A DNA stretch of 9,805 nt from an uncultured Coriobacteriaceae bacterium. GTDB taxonomy: Bacteria > Actinomycetota > Coriobacteriia > Coriobacteriales > Eggerthellaceae. Shown here one piece after another: positions 1 to 6,505 of the stretch; position 1 is the first letter of the stretch, and each line of letters begins with the position of its first letter. The stretch spans positions 1 to 9,805 of the forward strand of contig CACXFZ010000089.1 of the NCBI GenBank assembly GCA_902767025.1. The letters are read 5' to 3'. Under the pieces are notes generated by a model that did not search any database, was not told the origin of the DNA, and saw nothing but the letters and a program-made list of their open reading frames with translations. The position numbers were made by a program, and so were the translations under genes.

Positions 1-238
1 ACATGCCGCCCCGAACGTCGAGTCGCCCGACGATGCCGCCGCGCCCGACGAGCCCAGGCTCTCGCCGATCGAAGAGATCGCGCTGGTGTTCGAGCAGGGC
101 CTGCCCGAGCTCGACGACGAAGACGAAGTGAAAGATGCGGATGCCGCCGATGATGGCGATGGCGCGGAAGCTGCCGACGACGCGGACGTTGCCGCGCAGG
201 CAGACGATCCGGATCCTTCGGATACCCCATCGGAATAA
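1..238 (+). CDS. C-terminal end of an unidentified protein with a highly acidic tail (5' end outside window)
   Basis: An open frame enters from the left edge (first full codon at base 2) and ends with TAA at 236-238, leaving 78 visible residues. The first part contains a possible short helix (LSPIEEIALVFEQGLPELDD). The remainder is a low-complexity run dominated by Asp, Glu and Ala with scattered Pro, probably disordered. I do not recognise a family from this tail, and the diagnostic part lies upstream of the window. Codon use is GC-rich like the neighbours, so the frame is very likely real. The next gene has its own promoter, so this protein need not share a transcript with it. Acidic tails often mediate charge-based contacts, but nothing here says with what. 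Confidence 0.7.
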   Translation, partial: HAAPNVESPDDAAAPDEPRLSPIEEIALVFEQGLPELDDEDEVKDADAADDGDGAEAADDADVAAQADDPDPSDTPSE

Positions 239-330
239 CTGCGACGGACAAGGTGCAGCCCGGCATGCGGGCGCGGGGCGTGTAGCGTCTGTCGTGTTGT
301 GCACGGCATTGCCTCTGCCGCCGCGAATGC

Positions 331-339
331 TGCTACAAT
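331..339 (+). promoter_or_regulatory. Extended -10 promoter for the small membrane protein gene
   Basis: TGCTACAAT matches the extended -10 form TGnTAnAAT, with TACAAT at 334-339, 41 bases before the ATG at 381. The best -35 candidate is TTGCCT at 309-314 with a long 19-base spacer, so recognition probably leans on the TG extension. This is seen by eye only and no transcription start is known. Confidence 0.55.
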
Positions 340-380
340 CGCTCCCAGAACAGATTGCGCGTACGACAAGAAAGACGAAC

Positions 381-764
381 ATGGCAGAAGAGCGAAACAG
401 GCCGCCCCAGAAGCCGGAGACCGAAGACGACGGCCGCAACCCTGCGGATGCGGGCCAGCACGACGGTGACGGCCAGGGCCTCTACGAGCCGAACAGGCGT
501 CCCGACGCGGGCGAGGTGTCGCGCGGCATGATCGCCGCCTGGGTCGCCATGGGCGTCCTGCTGGGCATCTTCAGCCTGATCATCGTCTTTTTCCTGTACA
601 GCAAGCGCGATGCCGCCGTCCGCGCCCAGGCGATTCGCTTCACGCTGATGGGCATCGGCATCGGACTGATCCTCGAGATCATGCTGCTGCAGTACATGAT
701 GGGCGACGCGGGCGCGGGTGCGACCGCAGGCGATGGCGCCGCCTGGACATCGACCAATTTCTAG
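381..764 (+). CDS. Small two-helix membrane protein of unknown function
   Basis: The product is 127 aa. Residues 1-48 form a hydrophilic, charged head rich in Pro, Asp, Glu and Gly. Two hydrophobic segments follow at about 50-72 (ending FFLYSKRD) and 86-107, then a short Gly/Ala tail ends in WTSTNF. The positive SKR between the helices suggests a cytoplasmic loop, which would put both termini outside by the positive-inside rule, although the head is also long and charged. The frame stays open upstream to 135, but I chose the ATG at 381 because the extended -10 promoter at 331-339 and a weak purine-rich AGAAAGA site lie just before it. The stop is TAG. I do not recognise the family. It sits immediately before hisS in the same strand and register, but hisS has its own promoter-like element, so a functional link to tRNA charging is not implied. 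Confidence 0.65.
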   Translation: MAEERNRPPQKPETEDDGRNPADAGQHDGDGQGLYEPNRRPDAGEVSRGMIAAWVAMGVLLGIFSLIIVFFLYSKRDAAVRAQAIRFTLMGIGIGLILEIMLLQYMMGDAGAGATAGDGAAWTSTNF

Positions 765-808
765 GCAGGCACCGCATTCGCGGGGACCATCGCGCTTCCC
801 GACGCGTT

Positions 809-817
809 TGATACAAT
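809..817 (+). promoter_or_regulatory. Extended -10 promoter element before hisS
   Basis: TGATACAAT at 809-817 again fits TGnTACAAT, like the element before the upstream gene. It is followed by the ribosome site AAGGAG (842-847), 10 bases before the hisS ATG. No convincing -35 hexamer is seen at the usual spacing. It lies downstream of an alternative upstream ORF start region (ATG at 816), which supports the later start at 858. Confidence 0.5.
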
Positions 818-857
818 GCCCCCATCTGCAACAGCGCAGCGAAGGAGAATCCAGATT

Positions 858-2159
858 ATGGCTATTACCAGGCCCGAGGGCACGTTTGACATGCTCCCCG
901 CCGAGGCGCGCTTCTGGGCGCGTTACCGCGATGCCGCCTTCCAGACGTTCGAGCGGTACGGCTACCAGGCGATCGAGACGCCGGTGTTCGAGAAGACCGA
1001 CCTGTTCGTGCGCGGCATCGGCGAGGCCACCGATGTGGTGTCCAAGGAAATGTTCCATGTGCTGTCCGGCGGCAACCTGGGCAAGCTCGTGGCGGGCGAG
1101 CGCGTCGATTCGCGCAGCCGGTTTTCCCTGCGTCCCGAAGGCACGGCGGGCGTTGTGCGCGCCATTGCCCAGAACGGCCTGATCGAGCAGGGCGCACCCC
1201 CCGTGAAGGTGGCCTATGCCGGCCCGATGTTTCGGGCGGAGCGTCCGCAGCACGGCAGGCAGCGCCAGTTCAACCAGGTGGGCATCGAATGCCTGGGTGC
1301 CGACGACCCCACGATCGACGCAGAGGGCATCATCATGGCGATGCGCTTCTTCCTGTCTTTGGGGATCCCTGCCCAGAACATGAAACTGCTCGTGAACTCG
1401 ATGGGATGCGAAGCGTGCAGGCCGGCGTATCGCGAGGCCGTGAAGGCGCACATCGAGGCGCACGCGCAGGACATGTGCGACGATTGCCGCCGCCGCGTCG
1501 AAATCAACCCGCTGCGCGCCTTCGACTGCAAAGAGGAGGCCTGCCAGCAGGTGATGGCATCCGCGCCGCTGATCGTCGATTGGCTGGACGACGAGTGCCG
1601 CAGCCACTACGAGCAGGTCCTGTCCTACCTGGATGCGGCGGGCATCGCCTACGAGCAGGACGCCACGCTGGTGCGCGGGCTGGACTACTACACGCGCACC
1701 GTGTTCGAGATCCAGGTGAGCACGGCCACCAGCGGGCAGAACGCCATCGGGGGAGGCGGGCGCTACGACAAGCTGATGGAGCAGATCGGCGGCAAGCCCA
1801 CACCCGGGTTCGGGTTCGCGCTGGGATACGAGCGCAGCGTGATTGCGCTGCAGGAAGCCGGCGCCATGCCCGAGGATGCATGGGGTGTGGATCTGTTCGT
1901 CGCCGTGGTGGAGGATGCAGCGCGCGCCCAGGCGTTCGACGTGGCGCAGAAGTGCCGCGATGCGGGTTTGCGCGTGGAGCTCGACCACCAGGGCCGCAGC
2001 CTGAAAAGCCAGTTCAAGTTGGCTGACAAGCTGGGGGCCGCCTACGTGGCAATCCTGGGACCCGACGAGCTGGCTGCCGGGCAGGCGACCCTGCGGAATA
2101 TGGAGACCCATGAAGAACGCGCAGTGCCGCTATCCGAGCTGCCTGCCGTAGTACAATAA
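858..2159 (+). CDS. hisS: Histidyl-tRNA synthetase (HisRS)
   Basis: This 433-aa class II synthetase activates histidine with ATP and charges tRNA-His in the cytoplasm; the length is normal for bacterial HisRS. Visible signatures are the N-terminal RPEGTFDMLP (residues 5-14), motif 2 with FRAERPQHGRQRQF (125-138), the histidine-A motif LVRGLDYYTRTVFEI (271-285), the histidine-B segment GGGGRYD (298-304) and motif 3 GFGFALGYERS (317-327). An anticodon-binding domain follows from about 344 to the end. The insertion region carries Cys pairs at 184/187 and 207/210 plus Cys224 and Cys229, a pattern common in this family. The frame is open upstream to an ATG at 816, but 858 is chosen because MAITRPEGT is the family start and AAGGAG precedes it. 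The stop is TAA. It lies 35 bases ahead of aspS, the usual hisS-aspS pairing, and probably shares a transcript with it. Confidence 0.98.
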   Translation: MAITRPEGTFDMLPAEARFWARYRDAAFQTFERYGYQAIETPVFEKTDLFVRGIGEATDVVSKEMFHVLSGGNLGKLVAGERVDSRSRFSLRPEGTAGVVRAIAQNGLIEQGAPPVKVAYAGPMFRAERPQHGRQRQFNQVGIECLGADDPTIDAEGIIMAMRFFLSLGIPAQNMKLLVNSMGCEACRPAYREAVKAHIEAHAQDMCDDCRRRVEINPLRAFDCKEEACQQVMASAPLIVDWLDDECRSHYEQVLSYLDAAGIAYEQDATLVRGLDYYTRTVFEIQVSTATSGQNAIGGGGRYDKLMEQIGGKPTPGFGFALGYERSVIALQEAGAMPEDAWGVDLFVAVVEDAARAQAFDVAQKCRDAGLRVELDHQGRSLKSQFKLADKLGAAYVAILGPDELAAGQATLRNMETHEERAVPLSELPAVVQ

Positions 2160-2176
2160 GCAAGTTTGATTCCACT

Positions 2177-2190
2177 CTTCGTACGAAGGA
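2177..2190 (+). promoter_or_regulatory. Ribosome binding site of aspS overlapping a 12-bp palindrome
   Basis: AAGGA at 2186-2190 is the aspS ribosome site. It lies 4 bases from the ATG at 2195 and 7 bases from a second in-frame ATG at 2198, so spacing favours 2198 as the true start. The site overlaps the perfect palindrome CTTCGTACGAAG (2177-2188). As RNA this could form only a 4-bp stem with a GUAC loop, too weak to be a sure regulator; as DNA it could be an operator. Neither role is demonstrated. Confidence 0.45.
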
Positions 2191-2194
2191 ACGC

Positions 2195-3976
2195 ATGATG
2201 ACGGATTATCTGAACGAGTATTGCATGCATGATTGCACCTGCGGCCAGCTGCGCGCCGCCGATGTGGACCGCGACGTGACGCTCACCGGTTGGGTGTGGC
2301 ACAACCGCGACCATGGCGGCCTGATTTTCGTGGACCTGCGCGATCGCGAGGGCTATACCCAGTGCGTGATCGACCCCGATTGCGTGACGGCCGAGGAGTT
2401 CTCGGTGGCCGAGCACCTGGGCCGCGAGTTCGTGATCAAGGTGGCGGGCACCGTGCGCGCCCGCGGCGCCGAAAGCGTGAACCCGCAGATGCTCACCGGC
2501 GAGATCGAGGTGCTGGTGCGTTCCCTCGAGGTGCTCAACACCAGCGTGACGCCGCCGTTCTCCATCGAAGACGGCATCGAGACCGACGAGACCACGCGCA
2601 TGAAATGGCGCTACATGGACCTGCGCCGTCCCGAGATGTACGCGAACCTGAAACTGCGCCACACCGTGGTCACGGCCATGCGCGCGGCGCTGAACGAGCG
2701 CGGCTTCCTGGAAGTGGAAACGCCCATCCTGGCGAACTCCACGCCCGAGGGCGCGCGCGACTACATCGTTCCCAGCAGGCCCAACCCCGGCAAGTTCTAG
2801 GCGCTCCCGCAGAGCCCGCAGCAGTTCAAGCAGATGCTGATGTGCGCAGGCGTGGAACGCTACTACCAGATTGCGCGTTGCTTCCGCGACGAAGACCTGC
2901 GCGCCGACCGCCAGCCCGAGTTCACCCAGCTCGACGTGGAAATGAGCTTCGTGAAAAACGACGAAGTCATGGACATGATGGAAGACGTGATGGCCGAGGT
3001 CCTGGGTGCATGCGGCGTGGAGCATGCCTTCCCGCTGCAGCGCATGGAATGGCGCGAGGCCATGGACCGCTTCGGCTGCGACAGGCCCGACGTGCGCTTC
3101 GGCATGGAGCTGGTCGATTTGACCGACATCGTCAAGGACTGCGACTTCAAGGTGTTCACCGGCCCGGCGAACAGCGGTGGCGTGGTGAAGTGCATCAACG
3201 CGAAGGGCGCAGGCGACTGGAGCCGCGGCGACATCGAGAAGCTCGCCGAGGTGGCGGCCGAAAACGGCGCCAAGGGCATGGCGTGGATCGCCTACACCTC
3301 CGATGGCCAGGAGAAGAGCCCCATCATCAAGTTCCTGGGCGACGAAGTGCATGCGGCCATCAAGGAAGCGGCCGGTGCCGAGCAGGGCGACCTGCTGCTG
3401 TTCGCCGCCGACACGTACGAGGTGGCAAGCGCGGTGCTGGCGGCGTTGAGGCTGCGCATGGCCGAACTGCTGCAGGTTCCCCGGGAAGGCCACGCCCTGC
3501 TGTGGGTGGTGAACTTCCCGATGTTCAAGTTCGACGAGCAGGAGCAGAAGTACTCCGCCGAGCATCATCCGTTCACGATGATCCGCGAAGAGGACATGGA
3601 CAAGATCGAGGATGCACCGCTCGAGTGCGGCAGCTACAGCTACGACCTGATCATGGACGGCTTCGAGGCCGGCGGCGGCACGATCCGTATCCACACCGCC
3701 GATCTGCAGCGCCGGGTGCTTGCGCGCCTGGGCCTGTCCGAGAGCGAAATCGACGAGAAGTTCGGGCATCTGCTGCGCGCGCTGGAGCTGGGCGCTCCGC
3801 CCCATGGCGGCATCGCGCTGGGCCTGGACCGCTTGGTGATGCTGCTGGCGGGCAACGATTCCATCCGCGACGTCATCGCATTCCCGAAGACGTCCAGCGC
3901 CGCCGATCCGATGACGGGCGCTCCGAGCGAGGTGTCGGCGCGTCAGCTCAAAGAGGTTTCCCTGCGCACGCTGTAA
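2195..3976 (+). pseudogene. aspS: Aspartyl-tRNA synthetase gene interrupted by one in-frame amber codon
   Basis: The frame encodes a full-length bacterial AspRS of about 593 residues, except that codon 202 is TAG. The first piece (201 aa) holds the N-terminal OB-fold anticodon-binding domain (about 16-112) and motif 1 around FLEVETPILANSTPEG. The second piece resumes at once with ALPQSPQ (203-209), then motif 2 FRDEDLRADRQPEF (230-243), the GAD-type insertion (roughly 320-430) and motif 3 GIALGLDRL (539-547), ending in TAA. The family has Tyr at the interrupted position (KFYALPQSPQ), so TAC or TAT to TAG is the simplest change. Apart from this codon every motif is preserved, with no frameshift. 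His40 in RDHGG matches non-discriminating AspRS, which also loads Asp on tRNA-Asn. Internal ATGs at 2834 and 2840 lack a visible ribosome site. Alternatives are an assembly or sequencing error, a suppressor tRNA, readthrough, or a recent nonsense mutation. The start is 2195 or 2198. Confidence 0.93.
2798..2800 (+). other. In-frame TAG (amber) codon inside aspS
   Basis: The codon follows GGC AAG TTC and precedes GCG CTC CCG CAG, so the peptide context is GKF-stop-ALPQSPQ where the family reads GKFYALPQSPQ. The frame is identical on both sides. It does not match the classic leaky context of UAG followed by CARYYA. The base change needed from a Tyr codon is a single third-position transversion. 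Confidence 0.97.
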
Positions 3977-4004
3977 GGGACACCGTGCCCTTTGAGGGAA
4001 GGGC
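3975..4004 (+). other. Two mutually exclusive small stem-loops after aspS
   Basis: GCCCTT (3987-3992) pairs perfectly with AAGGGC (3999-4004) around a TGAGGG loop. CCCTT (3988-3992) could instead pair with AAGGG at 3975-3979, which overlaps the aspS stop codon. There is no T-run after either stem; an A-run follows, so neither is a standard intrinsic terminator. With a 54-base gap to the next gene, partial attenuation is possible but unproven. Confidence 0.25.
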
Positions 4005-4030
4005 CGAACAAAAAAAGGGGAGGGTGACCG

Positions 4031-6238
4031 ATGGCAGAGGCTCTGCCTTCGTTCTACGCATTGATTCCCTGTTTGGGGGTCGTGGTCGTCGCCGCGGTTG
4101 CGGCGATGCGCGCACGCAGGCGGGGCAGGCACGGCAAGGGCGGTGGCGGCATCGGCCCGGCGGCTCTTGCGTGGGCCATCCTGTTCTGTGCGCTGTTGGC
4201 AGGCATGGCGGTGCTTGTGGCGCTGGGCATGGCGGCCTGCGACATCCCCGTCTTGGCGCTGTTCAGCGTGGTGGCAACCTGCGGCGGTTTGCTTTCGCTG
4301 GTGCGCACGCCCGTGCTCGACTTCTTCGACCGTGCCGACAAGAACTGGCACCCGGTTCCGTCCCGCATCGTGCGCTTCCTGCGCGATGGGGTGCTTCTGG
4401 GGATTGCGGCGTTTCTGGCGGTTGCGGCTTGCGAGCTGCCTTGGAACATCTACTACCTGCCGCCTGACACGCGAGGCCTGGTGGCATGCGTGGTCATGGC
4501 CTTCGTCGTGCTGCTGGTGCTCTACCTGCTGTTCCAGCACCGGGGTGCGGGTCCGGCGCTGGGCGTGACGGCCATGGCGTTCATCGGCATCGCACAGTAC
4601 TTCGTCGTGAAGTTCAAAGGCGAGCCCATTTCCCCGGGCGACCTGATGGCACTGGGCACGGCGATGGAAGTGAGCCAAGGGTACGTCTACACGTTCTCGA
4701 CAACCGCCGTGCTGGGGCTGACCTGCTTTGCGGCAGCCCTGATTCCGCTGCTGTTCCTGCGGCCGTCGAAGGCCTATTCGGGCAAGCAGGTTGCGCTGCG
4801 CGCCGTGGCGAACGTGGTGGCGGCGGCCGTGCTGTGCGCAGGCCTGGGCTCGTTTGTCATGAGCGCGGACGCATTCGACAAGGCGGGCCTGTGGGCCCAT
4901 TACTGGCTGCCGTCGGACAATCTGCAGAGCAGCTACAACCAGGGCCTTGCCCCCACGTTCTTCTACAAGATGCAGCGCATGGGCGTCGAGAAGCCGGAGG
5001 GCTACAGCACCGAGCGTGCCGAAGAGCTCCTGGACCAGTACGCCCGTCAGGGCCAGCAGGTGCTGAAAGACGATGCCGTCTATGCAGCGACGCGCGCGCA
5101 GTACGACAAGGAGCAGCCGAGCATCGTCATCGTGATGGAGGAGTCGTTCGCCGACATGTCCATCTACGACGGGCTGGGCGTGGGCTACGAAGGGCCTACG
5201 TATTTCACTCAGGGCATGGATGCGCTCGTGCGGGGAAGCGCCTTCGCATCGATGTTCGGCGGCGGCACCTGCAACAGCGAGTTCGAGATGTTCACGGGCG
5301 TGTCGATGGGGTTTGTGGGGCAGGCCACGCATCCGTACGTGATGTACGACATGAGCGGCACCACCACCATCGTGCATCAGCTTGCCAGCCTGGGATATGA
5401 GACCACGGCCATACATCCCGCCGGGGCGTCGAACTGGTACCGCGACCGGGTGTACGAGCAGTTCGGCTTCGACCGCTTCATCAGCGAAGGGGACTTCGTG
5501 GATCCGGAGTACTACGGCACCTACATCCGCGACAGCGAAACCTTCGACAAGGTGATCGAGGTGCTGGAGCAGGACGGCCCGCAGTTCGTGTTCGACCTGA
5601 CGATCCAGAACCATTCGGACTACGCAGTCAAGGGCATTCCCGAGCAGGAGCAGCGCGGATACGTGCACGAGGCGGACGAGATCGCCCAGGCCGATGCCGA
5701 ACTCAACGCCTACCTGGCGTGCGTCGACACGAGCGACTACGACATCGAGCAGTTCCTCGACAAGTTGCGTGCTCTCGACAAGCCGGTGATCGTGGCGTTC
5801 TTCGGCGACCACCAGCCCGGGTTCGCGCGTCCCTACAACGACTACTTCGCCTCGCAGGAAGAAGAGGGGCTGGCGCATTCGCAGCGGGCGTTCCAGACGC
5901 TGTACGCCGTGTGGGCGAACTACGACCTCGCCGGATGGTCCGGTGACGATGCGAAGTCCGGGTCGGAAGAGGCGGGGCGGCATCGCCAGGAGAGCGACGT
6001 TATCAGCATGAACTACATCGGCACGCAGACGATGCGCATGGCGGGAGTCCCGTTGGCCGATTGGCAGCTGGCCGATGTGGCCATGCGCGAGAAGGTGCGC
6101 GCCGTCAACATCGATGGATACTACGACAAGGACGGGCAGTGGTATCGCCTGACGGGCGACGAGGCAGGTCCAGACCGCACGCTCGTGGAGGACATGCGCA
6201 CCCTCAAGTACTATTTCTTCGGATCAGCGGTGTCGTGA
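4031..6238 (+). CDS. Membrane-anchored LTA-synthase-like sulfatase (phosphoglycerol transferase family)
   Basis: The 735-aa product has an N-terminal half of about eight hydrophobic segments (roughly 7-26, 44-68, 71-91, 118-136, 150-168, 176-193, 224-243, 256-276). An extracellular catalytic domain of the alkaline-phosphatase/sulfatase fold spans about 362-690. Visible active-site elements are IVIVMEESFADM with the metal-binding Glu near 370, GGTCNSEFEMFTG with the candidate nucleophile Thr413, IHPAG with His462, TIQNHSDY, and FFGDHQPGF with the metal ligands Asp593-His594. Family members (LtaS, MdoB/OpgB) transfer phosphoglycerol from phosphatidylglycerol onto a glycolipid or glycan acceptor. 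The acceptor here is unknown, and more helices are seen than the five usual in LtaS. The strong site GGGGAGGG (4017-4024) supports the ATG at 4031; the stop is TGA. It starts 54 bases after aspS, with no promoter recognised between, so it may be partly co-transcribed. The family call is confident, the substrate is not. Confidence 0.87.
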   Translation: MAEALPSFYALIPCLGVVVVAAVAAMRARRRGRHGKGGGGIGPAALAWAILFCALLAGMAVLVALGMAACDIPVLALFSVVATCGGLLSLVRTPVLDFFDRADKNWHPVPSRIVRFLRDGVLLGIAAFLAVAACELPWNIYYLPPDTRGLVACVVMAFVVLLVLYLLFQHRGAGPALGVTAMAFIGIAQYFVVKFKGEPISPGDLMALGTAMEVSQGYVYTFSTTAVLGLTCFAAALIPLLFLRPSKAYSGKQVALRAVANVVAAAVLCAGLGSFVMSADAFDKAGLWAHYWLPSDNLQSSYNQGLAPTFFYKMQRMGVEKPEGYSTERAEELLDQYARQGQQVLKDDAVYAATRAQYDKEQPSIVIVMEESFADMSIYDGLGVGYEGPTYFTQGMDALVRGSAFASMFGGGTCNSEFEMFTGVSMGFVGQATHPYVMYDMSGTTTIVHQLASLGYETTAIHPAGASNWYRDRVYEQFGFDRFISEGDFVDPEYYGTYIRDSETFDKVIEVLEQDGPQFVFDLTIQNHSDYAVKGIPEQEQRGYVHEADEIAQADAELNAYLACVDTSDYDIEQFLDKLRALDKPVIVAFFGDHQPGFARPYNDYFASQEEEGLAHSQRAFQTLYAVWANYDLAGWSGDDAKSGSEEAGRHRQESDVISMNYIGTQTMRMAGVPLADWQLADVAMREKVRAVNIDGYYDKDGQWYRLTGDEAGPDRTLVEDMRTLKYYFFGSAVS

Positions 6239-6241
6239 GCC

Positions 6242-6274
6242 CGTGACCCAACTACACGGGGTAGTTGGGTCACG
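6242..6274. terminator. Perfect 14-bp inverted repeat between convergent genes, probable bidirectional terminator
   Basis: CGTGACCCAACTAC (6242-6255) and GTAGTTGGGTCACG (6261-6274) are exact reverse complements around a 5-base ACGGG loop. The repeat begins 3 bases after the sulfatase stop and ends 9 bases beyond the acpP stop, the place for a shared terminator. No real T-tract follows on either strand, so it would be of the U-poor type reported in high-GC bacteria. A protein-binding operator is a less likely alternative. Confidence 0.7.
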
Positions 6275-6283
6275 TTAAGTCGC

Positions 6284-6502
6284 CTACAGCGAATCGATGT
6301 ATGCTACCAACTCGTCGACAGTCGAGATGCCCTCGGGCTCGCCGAGGTTGATGTCGCAGCGCTCTTCCAAATCGCAGATGAGCTCGACCATGTCCAGGGA
6401 ATCGATTTTCAGCGACTCGAAGGTGCTGTCGCCCGTGACCGTGTCGGGGTCGATGTCGAGGTTGTCGGAGAGAATCGATTTGATGACGTCCAGAGTAGCC
6501 AT
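6284..6502 (-). CDS. acpP: Acyl carrier protein (ACP)
   Basis: This 72-aa protein is the cytoplasmic carrier of growing acyl chains in type II fatty-acid synthesis. The phosphopantetheine attachment motif is clear: KIDSLDMVEL with Ser35 as the modified serine, followed by the acidic helix II (LICDLEERCDI) that contacts partner enzymes, then STVDELVAYI near the end. The length is normal. The DSLDMVEL core fits fatty-acid ACP rather than the D-alanine carrier DltC, whose core reads DSFGTVEL. The ATG lies 3 bases after the nagZ stop, and its ribosome site (AAAGGGG) lies inside the last nagZ codons, so translation is probably coupled. The stop is TAG, with TAA two codons later. No fab genes are adjacent, so it may be the housekeeping ACP or one dedicated to an envelope lipid; the sequence does not decide. 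Confidence 0.95.
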   Translation of the reverse strand: MATLDVIKSILSDNLDIDPDTVTGDSTFESLKIDSLDMVELICDLEERCDINLGEPEGISTVDELVAYIDSL

Positions 6503-6505
6503 GTG

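Noticed and set aside
258..272. Small hairpin GCCCG-GCATG-CGGGC after the first partial gene, as a terminator
   Set aside because: Only 5 bp of stem in very GC-rich DNA with no T run; such pairs arise often by chance.
816..857. Upstream ATG at 816 as the hisS start
   Set aside because: It overlaps the -10 element, has no ribosome site and adds residues not typical of HisRS; 858 has AAGGAG and the family N-terminus.
333..2111. A 592-codon minus-strand open frame opposite hisS
   Set aside because: Same effect: it is register-aligned with hisS in high-GC DNA, and hisS is certain.
2195..2260. Cys10, His12, Cys14 and Cys16 at the AspRS N-terminus as a metal site
   Set aside because: The spacing is tight and the residues lie at a variable N-terminal extension; nothing else supports metal binding.
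2834..3976. The second aspS fragment as an independently started gene
   Set aside because: The ATGs at 2834 and 2840 have no ribosome site, and the ALPQSPQ segment lying before them belongs to the catalytic core, so an independent start would lose conserved residues.
2233..4467. A 744-codon plus-strand frame overlapping aspS in another register, considered as a frameshifted product after the amber
   Set aside because: The translation is Arg/Gly/Ala-rich shadow sequence, and the true AspRS frame resumes immediately after the TAG, so no frameshift is needed.
2042..5983. A 1313-codon open frame on the minus strand across aspS and the sulfatase gene
   Set aside because: It is in exact codon register with the sense genes, so it is open only because they avoid TTA, CTA and TCA codons. 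The protein is a His/Arg/Val-rich shadow with no family resemblance and no start signals.
6284..6502. The carrier protein as DltC for D-alanylation of teichoic acid, given the LtaS-like gene nearby
   Set aside because: The core reads IDSLDMVEL, typical of fatty-acid ACP, and no dltA, dltB or dltD is present.
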